A stretch of 64,000 bases of DNA from positions 11,532,001 to 11,596,000 of the forward strand of contig CP053167.1 in assembly GCA_014607495.2 (NCBI GenBank), in the 5' to 3' direction. Origin of the DNA: Carposina sasakii (Eukaryota; Arthropoda; Insecta; Lepidoptera; Carposinidae). The notes under the pieces are model-generated. The model made no database searches, had not been told where the DNA came from, and worked only from the letters and a program-made list of their open reading frames with translations. Both the position numbers and the translations under genes were made by a program. Shown piece after piece: positions 1-10,633 of the stretch (positions are counted from its first letter, which is position 1; every line of letters begins with the position of its first letter).

Positions 1-756
1 TTTCTTTAAATGACCTTTCCTATTACACTTGGAGCACTTGTAGGTTTTATACCTACATCTATCACTCGTATGATTCTTGAGGCCGCATACATCGCAACGA
101 AACGGTGGTCGGTCATTTTGGCGAGCTGCGCGGTTGCCGCCGCCGCCATTACCCTTGCCCCGGAACGTACTTGTTTTGAACAACGGCTCCTCCTTTACGA
201 CAGTTTGCGCAGTCAAGCCTGGTGCCGTATTCCTCGCCTGGCGTGCACATGCCACTTGCTGGGCCATCTCTAGTGCTGCTGTCAAAGTAAGGTTACTGGC
301 GTTCTGTTCGCACAGCCGGTCCCGCTCTGGTCCAGCCTGCAGACCAAGCACAAACCGGTCGCGCACGAGAGTGTCCAGGGCGGCGCCGAACCCGCAGTAT
401 ACCGCCAGCCCTCTCAGCCTGGCCGCCCAATCCTCGACATTCTCCTCTTTTTCCTGTACGGCGTTGTAAAAATTGGCTTTATCGGCAAAACTAGAACGTT
501 TTGGTTTGAAATGCCCAGTGAGTAACTGTTCCAGCTCTTCATATGACGTAAACTCCACACTCCGGGGATGAACTAAATTACGAAGCAATCTATACACTTC
601 ATCCGATAAATGAGTTAGGAGAATGGCCCTTTTCTGTTCCGATGTCGTGATGCTTGCCACATTTAGGGTAAAAAATTGATTGACACGGCTAAGGAATATT
701 TCCCATTCCTGTTCGCGTGGGTTAAACACAGGTAAGCTACCGAAAAAACTAGCCAT
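1..756 (-). CDS. gag: Gag polyprotein of a Ty3/Gypsy-type LTR retrotransposon, partial (runs off left edge)
   Basis: Structural protein that packages the retrotransposon RNA. The frame is open for 252 codons from an ATG at 756 down to base 1 with no stop. The start follows the primer-binding site by 34 bases, which fixes it as the first ATG. It begins MASFFGSLPVFNP and has a retrotransposon capsid-like middle (residues about 15-150, with EDWAARLRGLA near 107). A basic, glycine-rich linker near residues 193-212 leads to a first complete CX2CX4HX4C zinc knuckle at C221, C224, H229 and C234. A second knuckle starts at C241, C244 and H249, and its last cysteine lies outside the window. The knuckles and tRNA-Ser priming suggest the Mag-like lineage of Ty3/Gypsy, but pol is not visible, so the lineage is an inference. 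No frameshift or stop is seen, so the copy may be young. Confidence 0.9.
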   Translation of the reverse strand, partial: MASFFGSLPVFNPREQEWEIFLSRVNQFFTLNVASITTSEQKRAILLTHLSDEVYRLLRNLVHPRSVEFTSYEELEQLLTGHFKPKRSSFADKANFYNAVQEKEENVEDWAARLRGLAVYCGFGAALDTLVRDRFVLGLQAGPERDRLCEQNASNLTLTAALEMAQQVACARQARNTAPGLTAQTVVKEEPLFKTSTFRGKGNGGGGNRAARQNDRPPFRCDVCGLKNHTSDRCRYKTYKCSKCNRKGHLKK

Positions 757-790
757 TACTTGTTTACTCGTGAGCACGCCACGCGCTCAA

Positions 791-801
791 CCTCGTCGCC
801 A
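791..801 (-). promoter_or_regulatory. Primer-binding site for minus-strand DNA synthesis (tRNA-Ser)
   Basis: On the minus strand this reads TGGCGACGAGG. It is the complement of an insect tRNA-Ser(GCU) 3' end, CCTCGTCG plus CCA, for 11 of 11 bases as I recall that tRNA. It lies one base from the inferred LTR and 34 bases before the gag ATG, the expected order LTR, primer site, gag. Confidence 0.7.
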
Positions 802-802
802 C

Positions 803-999
803 TGTTATGTATGCGGGTTTGGTGCAAGCAAATGAAACACGTCCGATTGGGAACACTGCTGATTTATTACTGTCGACCTCTAGTGGCCGTCGTATACATC
901 ACATAGTATATCTGTGATGAATACACACTATAATAGTCGTGTGGGGCTAATTTAATTTAGTCCCGAAATCGAGTATGCAAATACTCGTAATCAATAACA
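803..999 (-). mobile_element. 5' LTR of the Gypsy-type element
   Basis: A 197-bp segment that, read on the minus strand, begins TGTTAT and ends ATAACA, the short inverted ends usual for LTRs, and abuts the primer-binding site. An AATAAA polyadenylation signal lies inside it (complement near 863-868). The partner LTR is outside the window, so the outer boundary near 999 rests only on the terminal inverted hexamer. Confidence 0.6.
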
Positions 1000-1595
1000 A
1001 ACTCTCCTGCCCAACATCATCGTATAATTATAGCATACCGTAGCGTTTCTCTTCGCAATCAATATGGATGCCCTGCGGTCAGATAATAAATTGATATCAA
1101 ATAATTCGCAAACTAGTTTATAGCCAGACTATTTTATAAAAGATAATGCGTATGAGTTTCAAGCCTACTATTTAAAAAGTCCGATATATACCTAATATGA
1201 TTTTAGCACGTAAGTTGAACCTCAATTTGGAAGTTTCTTTTCAGGTCAAATATGGGATAGTTTAATTAAACTTACTTGTTATCCCTAGGATATAGATCAG
1301 CATGCATGGCATGCATCTTGCAATACAAAAGAAAAACAAACACTGATGTTGTGGGAACGTCACTACTCCGTCATGTGACGGCCTAAGGCTGGTTTCCACC
1401 GAGAGAGTCGCTGACAGACGTAATTTACAGATATGCGCCTGCGGCAATCTGCACGGCGATGTTGCTAGATGTACCTACTTATTTTAGTGTACAGTCGGGC
1501 AAGGTAGTTTTATATTGTTATACATAAAGAGGAACGTATACATAGTATTTCAAAAAATTGTCCAATCGCCAAATATACCGGTACATGCATATAGA
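1000..1595. other. AT-rich non-coding stretch
   Basis: No supported gene or repeat. The short open frames here have no recognisable product and no coding-like composition. Confidence 0.5.
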
Positions 1596-1735
1596 CACAG
1601 CTGTGTGGGGTTGCTAGAGCTGCAGGATCATAAAGGAGATCACGGGCACGGTTAGAATAGCGGGGACAGATGTAAATGATCAGTGACAAGTTGCTAGTTT
1701 ATCACCTGAGAGAATTCCCGAGTTTCTGCTAATCT
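1596..1735 (+). repeat. Dispersed repeat G (ACAGCTGTGT...GGTTGCTAGAGCTGCAGG)
   Basis: Diverged copy of a family also seen at 4717-4815, 8318-8405, 18385-18540, 27085-27119, 53461-53570 and, inverted, 54430-54502. Shared features are a GGCTGTGT block, GGGGTAGCCAGA, a 'CATAAAGGAGATC' block and 'GACAAGTTGCTA'. The parent element is not identified. Confidence 0.5.
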
Positions 1736-2180
1736 TGATATTCTTAACTTTTATTCTTAACTATAAAGGAGAAAATAGGACTCTGCTTATGATGTTCTAG
1801 GAAAAAGCATCGTGTGGCCCAGCCCTTAGTCTCATAAAGTACTTATCAGGTTAATAGCGGTCTCGTGAGGCCGACACTGACGTGACGTCACCGAGTATCA
1901 TGAGATCGTGCTGTATGGGAGTTCCCAGCGTTTGCATCAAAACAATACATGAGGAATAAATGAGATGTATCTATATCTGTTTTATTGTCTGGGGCAATAA
2001 CTGGAGTAAAGCACATTTGCATTGTGAATAAGTAGGTGGGTGAATCATTTTAGATCATAACATGCGTTTTGTTTACATAAACTGATGAACCATAGAAATA
2101 GGATATCGAAGAATAAATTGGCTTTAGGCAATTTCAGCAAGTAAACATAAGTTATGCTTATGAGGTCTGAGGTTAAGTGT
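1736..2180. other. Non-coding, nothing recognised
   Basis: AT-rich sequence with no supported feature. Confidence 0.4.
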
Positions 2181-2350
2181 CGATTCATATCTGACGGAAG
2201 ATGCGTCGAGCGTATCTCCAGGTACAGGCAAACGCACTAACGCATCATCGGTTGAGTGTGAAAGGTTGAATGTTTTGTCATATATTTTTGCCTGTTCTGA
2301 CGTAACGCGACCGACAAATACGCGACGCATCTTCCGTCAGATATGAACCG
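2181..2350. mobile_element. Hairpin MITE with 28-bp inverted ends
   Basis: The left end CGATTCATATCTGACGGAAG (continuing ATGCGTCG) is the reverse complement of 2323-2350 with one mismatch. The element is about 170 bp with an unrelated centre. No transposase and no clear target-site duplication was found. The 68-codon frame inside it is not treated as a gene. Confidence 0.6.
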
Positions 2351-4255
2351 ACCCTTGTTTGAATGTTGTTAGATTTGAATGAATGCTGTTAGATTTTTTT
2401 AAACTACAATAACAATTCAACAATCGGGAAATTTATTTGCCTAAAAATCTTAGCCCTAAGATAACTTTACTCCGAGGTTTAACTGACCATTTTGTATGGT
2501 GTTGAAGTGTGCATCGTACTAAGAAAAACTGATTTATTGATTATACCGTAACCCAAGTTTCCTCGACGTAAGTTTAAGTGAGCAGAGTCTAGAATTATAT
2601 GCGTCATATTTATCAAAATCCAACATCTTAATCCGGTACAATAACTCAATAAATATGTCTAAACCTCTGAAATATGCTGTATATCAGCCAAGACCTATAA
2701 ATTACATTCACACGTGTGGCACCGCTTGGAAGGCCTTACTCGTAAATACTGAAGCCTGTAGGCGGACGGACGGACGGATATAATATAATGTAATTTATAT
2801 CGACAGTATAACATTATCTAAATAGCTAGTTTAATTAATTTTATGAAATCTGCAGCTAAATGTAGGTATTGGCTGTGTTCATTGCTTCCAAATAATAGGC
2901 TCAAACTCAAAATTGTTACGTATATAACAGCTTATGATCTGATTAGTGATTTTTACATTAACTATTACTATTTCAGAGAAAAATGGGAAAATACTGAAAT
3001 GTTTGCCTTGGCTATAAAAAATTGGCAGAAGTAGGATACTTGTTATGAAATTATGTTGATATTATCAACAGCATACATATATTTCCATCATTATTCACTT
3101 ATTGCATCGCATATGGCAAACAGTAGTAAACTGCTACCTATCGAATGTGCTTATGTTTACGTGTTAATTAATTAAATGTATCCTTGTTTAATCAATAGTA
3201 TTACGAAAACAATAGTATTGTTAAATATTTCATTCATATTTAGTTACCTGCGATATGTTTTATAAACATAGATTAGTTCGCCATTGATACCTAGGTTATA
3301 GAGAAATATATAGGGAAATTGTCCTATTCATTGTCCTATATCCAGACTCCAAATATATACCTACCTAATTATTGGTGCAAGACCGATAGACACTTACGTA
3401 TATATCCTGCAATAACAAATATCGTCAAAAAATGATGTTAAATAAAGTTTAAATACGTAATAGAAATCGCAAAGCAATTTATCACTTCATCTGCTATCGC
3501 AAGATGTGTAAGTAGGGTATATTCGTGAAGTATATGCTTAACATACTGACTGATTAGATTATCATACCACCATACCACGATCTTCATTGATCGATCAGAC
3601 AGGGGTTTAGAGTTGGTGTACCTACACTATTAGTCGTGTGAATCACGTTCAAGTCCAGTTTCCTAAAATGGTTTGTATGTTTTTTGCTGATTATTTAGTA
3701 TGTTTGAAAACATACAAAAAGCCCCATTGAGGCTCGCCCACGAGGCGGCGCCCGTGATAGATGCTTCTACAACGACAAATGTTAATTAACAACTAATAAT
3801 AGTGTATGTTACATAACCTTTTGTTGTAGGTACAAATGTATTTCGGCGAACGGTCAATTTATCATAGTTAAGTAAGTGGAATTCCATATTTTTGAATGTA
3901 AAGTTTAAGTAAAACATTTAGTTTATTCCCAATACGCAATGTTTCGGCCACTTTAAACATTTTCCACCATAGCTCATTTGTGCGTACGTACGTAGCGTAT
4001 GCATTAGAAGATATTGATGTTAAATGAAAATATCCGCTATCCCGGAGTTTTTATAACCAACTGCCATGCAAAGAGAGTCTTTACCGGTAGGAACAAAAAT
4101 TTTGCGAGTTTTATTTCTTAGATTGTCAAAGCGACATGGGTAACGAATTTGAATCATTTTCAAGCAATTGCAATACAAAGGAGAAATCGGATACGATTCG
4201 CGGATCGTAGAATAAACCTTAAAAACTTTAATATGGAATCAAATACATAACTATA
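2351..4255. other. AT-rich non-coding stretch
   Basis: No exon or full repeat recognised. It holds a short (GGAC)n run at about 2762-2777. A small GC-richer patch at 3720-3760 shows no splice context. Confidence 0.4.
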
Positions 4256-4709
4256 CAGGATGTTTTCTGGTCGTCAACCCGTTCCCAAATACTACGGAGT
4301 CTCCCCATCATCACGATAATTTTTCTCCATGGAAGAATCCTGGGAAATGTCTAGTTCCTAAGATATTAGGGTCCAAAGTTGAGTAAATAGCCTGCGTTTT
4401 TTTTGCATAAAGGCACATAGACGCGTGTAACAAGATTATTTCACGAAAAATAATTAAAATCTGGCTATAAGAAAACTAACAAAAACACTGGATACTATAA
4501 ATTTCGCCAGATCAAGTAATAATTTTTTTTTCCAATTTTTTTTAGTAGTAGATAGATAGATAGATAGAAAATTCTTTATCGCACTATAAAGTTATACAAA
4601 GGCGAATTTAATACACTAGTACATCTTTTCCCAGCATTTTTTTGGCATAAACTTACTTTATTTGATGTATAGAGTACGTACCCTTCGTTAAGGTTGGCAA
4701 CGAAAAAAT
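4256..4709 (+). mobile_element. TA-MITE family A, nearly full length (CAGGGTGTTTTTT ends)
   Basis: It begins next to TA with CAGGATGTTTTCTGGTCGTC and ends in the family's other arm (CCCTTCGTTAAGG..GGCAACGAAAAAA), truncated just before the final CACCCTG. Related copies lie at 30488-32778, 33970-34057, 49507-53459, 55094-55275 and 57868-58030. The TA target and matching ends suggest mobilisation by a Tc1/mariner-type transposase. A (GATA)n run at 4548-4569 lies in the variable centre of this copy. Confidence 0.75.
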
Positions 4710-4716
4710 AAATTAA

Positions 4717-4815
4717 ATGGAATGGAAATGGGGTAGCCAGAACTGCAGGGTCATGCTGGAGATCCTACAGACACTTTTAGCAAAGCGGACCAGATGTCAA
4801 TGATCCGAATGAAGT
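4717..4815 (+). repeat. Dispersed repeat G fragment
   Basis: Contains GGGGTAGCCAGAACTGCAGG followed by a 'TCATGCTGGAGATCC' block, as in the other repeat G copies. It sits in the intron just downstream (lower coordinates) of the host exon that ends at 4828. Confidence 0.45.
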
Positions 4816-4827
4816 AACGTTACTCAC

Positions 4828-5034
4828 CAACCGTCTTATTGATCCAATCGGCCAGGTCCTCCTGCAACGGATAGAGCTGCCTCGCCTGCGAGTACAGCAC
4901 CTTCTCACGGTAGAACTCCTCGTCATCATCACACGGTGTCTGCGCCGCCAGCGCGCAGTCCGCACGCTCCAGGCTGCTGCTCTTGCGGTTCACCACCACG
5001 TCGCCGTGGCCTGTCTGACGGTCTTCCTCTTTGT
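4828..5034 (-). CDS. Internal exon of a host protein-coding gene (second exon seen)
   Basis: A 207-nt, GC-rich open stretch in AT-rich surroundings. Read on the minus strand it is preceded by a pyrimidine-rich acceptor (CTGGTCTTCTCCAG) and followed by a strong donor (GTTG then GTGAGT). It takes one base from the exon at 5782-5950 and gives 68 full codons with no stop. It begins KEEDRQTGHGDVVVNRKSSS, passes through a cysteine and an acidic CDDDEEFYREKV patch, and ends YPLQEDLADWINKTV. That last stretch resembles the lead-in to the calponin-homology domain of GAS2-family cytoskeletal linkers (EDLA-W motif). The match is from memory and short, so I give no gene symbol. The following exons would lie to the left of the window, beyond the Gypsy insertion. 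Confidence 0.75.
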
Positions 5035-5781
5035 CTGGAGAAGACCAGGTGAGATGAGCTTTACAGTCACATACATAAAGTAACAGCGATGATCCCCAAG
5101 AGTTTGGGCAAAATACACACCTATTTATTCATTGGTTAGCATATACATATGTCCCAAGTGGTAAGGGCCAAGCCTACTGCCGCTTTATCGAGCACAAATG
5201 CTCAATCTAGCAAAGGGCAGCGAATCCATTGTGTACCACGGGCAGATGAGGTTCCATCATATATAATTGGAATCCCTGACATTCTCCATGACTATTTACT
5301 TCTACATACATACATAACCTCACGCCTATATCCCATAGGGGTAGGCAGAGACTACAGATCTGCAGTTAGTACTACTTATTCCTCCTTCTACCCTATTCAG
5401 TCTAACAAATTGTGGAGTCCACTTGCACATTTAACACATACAAAAATACATTTGTTTAAAGTATACTTATATATCACTTAACTGTTGCGAGATGGACTAT
5501 TGGGCGGCGCGGCCGTAAGGATTTTAATGCATGTTTTGTGTGCGCCAGTCATAGAGGCATGTATCAGTATTGTGCTACAATGTATAATCATTATTCTACT
5601 TTTTAATACATGTGATGTTGGTGTGCCTAATCTTAATAAATAAATAAATACTTAAGGGTACAATTCGGTTAAATTATTATGTTGAAAAACAAGTTGCTAT
5701 GATTTACTCCATTAACGTCGATTCTCTTTACATCAAGTCTGTGTGCTTATTGTTCTTGCTACTATTATGGACGTCTCATAC
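5035..5781 (-). other. Intron of the host gene (747 bp)
   Basis: Bounded on the minus strand by GTATGA at its start and CTCCAG at its end, joining the two exons in phase 1. It contains a reverse-oriented copy of the (TATG)n-tailed repeat T at about 5305-5420. Confidence 0.7.
5305..5420 (-). repeat. Repeat T 3' tail, inverted, with TACA microsatellite
   Basis: Read on the minus strand it ends CCCCTATGGGATATAGGCGT followed by GAGG and (TATG)n. The same tail occurs at 33440-33700 (minus), 39890-40089 (plus) and 43528-43607 (plus). It is probably the 3' end of a SINE or LINE. Confidence 0.5.
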
Positions 5782-5950
5782 CTTTCCTAACATACTGAAA
5801 GGCGTTGGTCCTCTCGAAAGCGTTGAAGATCCTGTCGTAGTTGCCGCTGAGGGGCCGCTGGTAGCTGGCGTCCGCCGGCGACGTCACCGGACCCCAGGAC
5901 GTGCGGCTGCCGATGGCGGTCGGCCCGCAGCGGTAGTACGCCATGCCGCG
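5782..5950 (-). CDS. Internal exon of a host protein-coding gene (first exon seen)
   Basis: A 169-nt GC-rich exon on the minus strand. The acceptor reads ACTGGTCTTCCAG at 5951 and upward, the donor AAAG then GTATGAG at 5781 and downward. It starts in phase 0 and gives 56 codons plus one base. The translation begins RGMAYYRCGPTAIGSRTSWG and ends NAFERTNAFQYVRK. An alternative donor (CTTTCA then GTATGT) six codons earlier would break the frame into the next exon, so the AAAG donor is preferred. Codon choice is strongly GC-ending, unlike the surroundings, which supports real coding sequence. The product is not recognised. It is probably a cytoplasmic protein, since no signal or membrane segment is visible in this part. 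Confidence 0.75.
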
Positions 5951-6349
5951 CTGGAAGACCAGTATGTGGTTAGATAACAGACTATATCGTAGGTAAAGTC
6001 AGGATTTATGAAGGGTCGACTAGCGAAAAATTAAGGGTAATGTTGCTGGTTTTTTACCCCACTGCGAAAGAGAAGGGTTATGTTTTTCGAGTTTTTTTAT
6101 GTATATGTACAGGTATTTCTTTGGCACGCGCTAGCTAAAGCGTAAACGGATTGTGGTATTTGAGCAGTTCGGGTCTTCGGGTTTTTTCTGTAAATAATTT
6201 CTTAATGAAAACATCTTTACGAATAAGATAATTTTCTCCTCAAACGGTTAGCTTTACAAGGTTTAGGTATAGTTTGAGTTTTTGACTGTTTATAAAAGCT
6301 AAGTTTTGGTCTGGGCTGTATTCAGACTAATAAAATGTGTGAGTATCTA
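5951..6349. other. Upstream intron of the host gene, nothing else recognised
   Basis: AT-rich sequence next to the 5782-5950 exon acceptor. Earlier exons of the gene were not found in the window and may lie far upstream. Confidence 0.4.
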
Positions 6350-6619
6350 CAGGGTGTAACAAAAGGGGCATGTTAAGCGAAAAGCTATGAAAACAGCCCA
6401 CCATAGAGAACCTATTCCCACAATTTGAGACTCGAAATCAAATGTTTATTTTTCTAAACTATTTATTCTAAACTAAAGAATTTCTAAATAAGTCAGGCAT
6501 GTTCATACAATCTTGAAAAATAAACATGTGATTTCGAGTCTTGAATTTTAGGAATAGGTTCCTTATAATGGGCTATATTCATAGCTTTTCGCTTAACATG
6601 CCCTTTTTGTTACACCCTG
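6350..6619. mobile_element. TA-MITE family B, full length (CAGGGTGTAACA ends)
   Basis: A 270-bp foldback element with ends CAGGGTGTAACAAAAGGGGC and its complement, flanked by TA on both sides (6348-6349 and 6620-6621). The arms stay complementary deep into the element (GCATGTTAAGCGAAAAGCTA). A second full copy lies at 62665-62924, with fragments near 16200, 28012 and 30040. Confidence 0.85.
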
Positions 6620-6621
6620 TA

Positions 6622-7904
6622 TAATTTCAATACGGTACTACCACCTAAAAAATTTTTTAGCCTCTGCTCGATATCTAAAATAGATATCTACACAAAAAAC
6701 TTACACTTAATCTACATTATCATTCTTTCAGAGTGGACACAGAGATATTGATGTTTTTTTGTGACATGAGATCACTCATGAATACGAGTAGAAGTGGCCT
6801 TCGAGGACAATGGCCCACAGTCAGCAGACAGACAAGGGCCTCCGATTTTTTTTTACTAATACGAAAACTAATGAAGACGCGAAGGTCGTATGACAAAAGT
6901 CTGTTTAGCTGGTAATTATAATGGCGGTAAGTTATTTGTTTTTAACTGGGGTTTGCATATTTAGTAACATAAGCGTATTATATTATAACATAAGAGTTTA
7001 GTCCGACGGGTCAGGAAGAATGGATTTTAATATAAATTTGGACCATTTGTTTAAACAATTTGGAGCTTCGTTACAAAACTATATACTTAGTGCGCGCACT
7101 GTCGCGAGTGCAGCACATAGTGACACCATATTATTTTTTAAACTTATTTCCTCGTACATGAGGATATAGTTATTGTTTTAAATTAATTATTCTACAACAG
7201 ATGGAGCCAATATATTCCAGTAAATAATTATAGAACTCGCGGCGTTATTTAGAAGGCGAATATATAAAAGGACATAAATTCCAGTTAGGATCGAAACCAA
7301 AATAGTTTTCCTTGTATTTTTGTGGAGTACGGCCCTGTGTCTCGAACACGTGCCATGCTTCTATTTCATTTATCGAAAATAATTTATAAAAATACTTAGA
7401 TAAGAATAAAAAATTAAAATTATATGTCCTTCTAAAATGATGGGTATGTTATGTACATATTCCTAAGTAATTTTGGTTTATTTATATATAGAAAGTTACA
7501 TAATAGTAACTACAGATTCCACTGGAAATTCCACTTCAGCATATACCTACTTATCAAATCTGACCTCTGTGAGAAGATGATATACTTTCTTTTTCTTTCT
7601 TTCTTTCTTTCTTTCTTTCTTGTAAAGAATAGGAATTGTATCTCATTATAATGAAGCAAACAGAGCTAGATAAAAAAATAACTGCTAACAGCCGAGCCAG
7701 GACGTGAATTATTAAAATAAATGTATATGATTATGTGAAATGTCGTACTAGTTTACCTAATTATAAAAATACGAGTATACGTCCATTCTCACGGTACAAC
7801 CCGTCTCAGGGTCAGTGGATAATAGTTATCCTCCGGAAACAAGAACCTAGGCATCTAGGTTTATACCTAAGAGTGCTAAATGATATAAACATCCTATATA
7901 TATT
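6622..7904. other. Non-coding stretch with a CTTT microsatellite
   Basis: No gene supported. The 60-codon frame at 6733-6915 lacks coding-like composition. Confidence 0.4.
7585..7621 (+). repeat. (CTTT)n microsatellite
   Basis: About nine CTTT units, one interrupted. Confidence 0.9.
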
Positions 7905-8208
7905 ACTAGTGGACGGTCGCAGCTCCGTCCGCGTGGACTACAGAAAAAACAAAATATCGCAATTATAAGGGATAAAAACATTTTCCCGGGATTAAAAGTA
8001 GATAATGTTAAGTGGGACCTGTCACAGTATATTCCTGAAAACTGCATCGAAATCGGTTCAGCCGTTTCTGAGATTAGCGTGCACAAACGCACAGACAAAC
8101 AGACAAAAATTTCATAAATCATTCTAGGTCTCCTATAATATTTATTCTAATATGTATATCTGCCATATACAGACAGCGATCCGTTACATTTTTATTATAT
8201 GTATAGAT
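7905..8208 (-). mobile_element. Non-autonomous Helitron-like element, family H1
   Basis: On the minus strand it starts near TATACATATAATAAAAATG, carries GGAATATACTGTGACAGGTC and TTTTTATCCC, and ends GACCGTCCACTAGT. A CTAG-T end without inverted repeats or a target duplication is the Helitron pattern. Sister copies: 27131-27355, 38567-38972, 43803-44020 and 46351-46708. Confidence 0.8.
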
Positions 8209-8317
8209 ACAGAAAACAAGGGTAAAACTTACTTCTAATGACATTTATGTCCTTTGAGACATCTCACAAGGAACATAATATATATTATACCTACACACTA
8301 TTGAGGCTGAGTTCCTG

Positions 8318-8405
8318 TAATGAGGTAGCCAGAACTAAACAGATCCCACAGGCACGTTGATCATGACGAGTTGCTTATCGCCTGAAAAAACTCCCCGGAA
8401 TTCAT
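8318..8405 (+). repeat. Dispersed repeat G fragment
   Basis: Contains TGAGGTAGCCAGAACT and, later, GACGAGTTGCTTATCGCCTG, as in the other copies. Confidence 0.4.
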
Positions 8406-8780
8406 TAGTCTAACCATCTATTAGCTCGTAGTATAAATCAAAAGTCAAATCTGAATTCGTGCTGTGAATTCCCAAAAACAAAAAAAATACGGAATCCGTG
8501 CGATCATAGTCCCGCGTCGGCTAGATGTGAGAGTGCCCTTATACGGCGCTTGTCATGCAAAACGTGCGGTAAGGGTAAGTCTGCACTGACCTGCAGAAAA
8601 GCTCGGGTATTTCCTAATTAATAATAAATGTATGTATACATTTATGAGGGTGTCGCGTTGTATATTATAAAGTCTACGAAGTGAATTATATTTATTAAAA
8701 AGAAAAACATAATCGTCTAGACAGGTAAATTTTCTAATGTACATTACTTATCACTATCATCATCATCATTATCATCAGCT
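8406..8780. other. Non-coding, nothing recognised
   Basis: AT-rich, ending in a short ATC-rich run (8755-8777) that is the tail of the following inverted repeat R copy. Confidence 0.4.
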
Positions 8781-9156
8781 TATTACATTCCACTGCTGGA
8801 CGTAGGCCTCCCCCAGGGCACGCCACAAGACTGCCATGGGGGGTATTTGCCCATAGTCACCACGCTGGGCAGGCGGGTTGGTGACTTATCACTATAAATC
8901 GTAAATCGAGGTAAATCGTAGAATTTCCGCGGAAGTGTCTTAGTTCCTTTGACCAATAGGTTTTCTATTATTACATTCCACTGCTGGACGTAGGCCTCCC
9001 CCAGGGCACGCCACAAGACTGCCATGGGGGGTATTTGCCCATAGTCACCACGCTGGGCAGGCGGGTTGGTGACTTATCACTATAAATCGTAAATCGAGGT
9101 AAATCGTAGAATTTCCGCGGAAGTGTCTTAGTTCCTTTGACCAATAGGTCTCCTAT
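8781..9156 (-). repeat. Repeat R (RTE-type 3' tail) present as a 188-bp tandem duplication
   Basis: Two units, 8781-8968 and 8969-9156, with an exact 188-base offset. They appear nearly identical, the visible difference being TTTTCTATTA against TCTCCTATTA near the ends. Each contains the complement of CAGCAGTGGA... (CCACTGCTGGACGTAGGCCT) followed by non-repeat DNA (ATTTCCGCGGAAGTGTC), so the duplication took flanking DNA with it. The related copy at 59550-59945 links this tail to an RTE-type reverse transcriptase. Confidence 0.85.
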
Positions 9157-10500
9157 TATTTATTGTACTGTAACACATAGAAACCATGGAAAAAGTGATG
9201 GTTTTAAAATCGCGTAAGTACCTGAATGTTGTGATATTGACAGTGTATGTTTCTGTATAGGCCAAATAAGTGGATCACAGTGGAGATAATGTACCTAGCT
9301 ATTTAAAATAAACTGTAATTACCTGTGTATCACCAATAAACTATTTGATTTCAATGTGACATTAAAATTATTTAAAAAAGCGTATGTATAACTTAAGTGT
9401 AAACCTTTATAAAAGTTTTATGAAGCCTTCATGATAGTCGCGTCCTAAGGAAGCCCCCACACTCGCGGGCCATTGTCTCCACCCTCGTGAGGAGCTGGAG
9501 CCGCAGACGTGACCCTCGCACGGATATGAGCAAAAACTTAGAGAATGTGACGAGCCTTATAGGGCATATGACTAATATCTAGGTACTGGAATCAAAACAA
9601 TAGTTTTAAAACTGAACATAGTTAAGTACAGTTTATCTAGTTATACTATTATTACAAGGTATCATAATGTTTCAGCTATGACAGGTATTTTGTAGCTTTC
9701 TATGATGAGATTTCTATAGTTCGTTCTTATTTCTGTAGCCTATTTATTATAGATCTGTCTGAACTTAAATTTCAGTTGGTTTAAGTCTATCCATACTGTA
9801 TATCATACTATGTAGGTACTTCCGCTTTTACAAACAACAAAAGTTTGTAATTTCGTAATTGCATAATTTGTCATATTTCAATTTGTTAAGCGCATGCTTC
9901 CTACTTTATTACTGGAAATCCGACCAATTCGCATGACGAGGAGGAACGGCACCATACCGCGATGGTACGAGGATACTATCGACCTAACTCCATCACCTTG
10001 ACTAAAAATACTCGAAGGACTAAGTACATGTAAATATGCATGAATCTGCAAAACCGCAGAAAATTCTATATGTTTTTAGTTACTAGACCTTATATCGAGT
10101 AAGGGTAAAATTTTGATCTAGAGATCCTCATTACCCGATGTACAAGTAGCAAAATTCAAATATTTGTGGCTCCTCTACTATTATCCCTATATTGGCTACG
10201 GGACCTGTTTCAGTATTTTTACTAGTATTTGTACTGTACAACAAATATCTAGGTTCCGGTATCCGGTGTAGTAGTTGTATTGACAGGTGGCGGCGGAAAC
10301 AGAAGTATCTTAATGTCTTTACTTGTGCATGCGCATCCTGTTACAGAATTTAGCATAAATCACGCGAGCTGCAGTGACTGCAGCGCAGCCCACGCGCACA
10401 CAGGTCAAGTTGATCAAGCGCACTGCGCATACGCATGTCTGAGAATAACTAGTTTACTAAAGAACCTGGGATGAAACTCGAGTTTACTTAAACGACGTTA
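9157..10500. other. Non-coding stretch with GC-richer patches
   Basis: Patches at 9430-9525 and 10275-10440 are richer in C and G than the rest but show no convincing splice-bounded frame. Nothing else is recognised. Confidence 0.4.
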
Positions 10501-10577
10501 TAATTGGTGATTAAACGAACTTACCTGTAAGTGAAGTTCTATCACAATTATATGAGTACGTTTCATTCGAAGATATA
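10501..10577 (-). repeat. 3' outer end of the DIRS element
   Basis: A 77-nt terminus whose reverse complement forms the first half of the internal complementary region (10754-10830). It contains the palindrome CTTACCTGTAAG. Confidence 0.9.
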
Positions 10578-10633
10578 AGATAAAACCCTCCCTTCCCAGA
10601 TCCCTTAAAACTAAGAAAATTTTGTGATGCTCT

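Noticed and set aside
9430..9525. Host exon in a GC-richer patch
   Set aside because: No splice-bounded open frame on either strand. It looks more like a repeat fragment.
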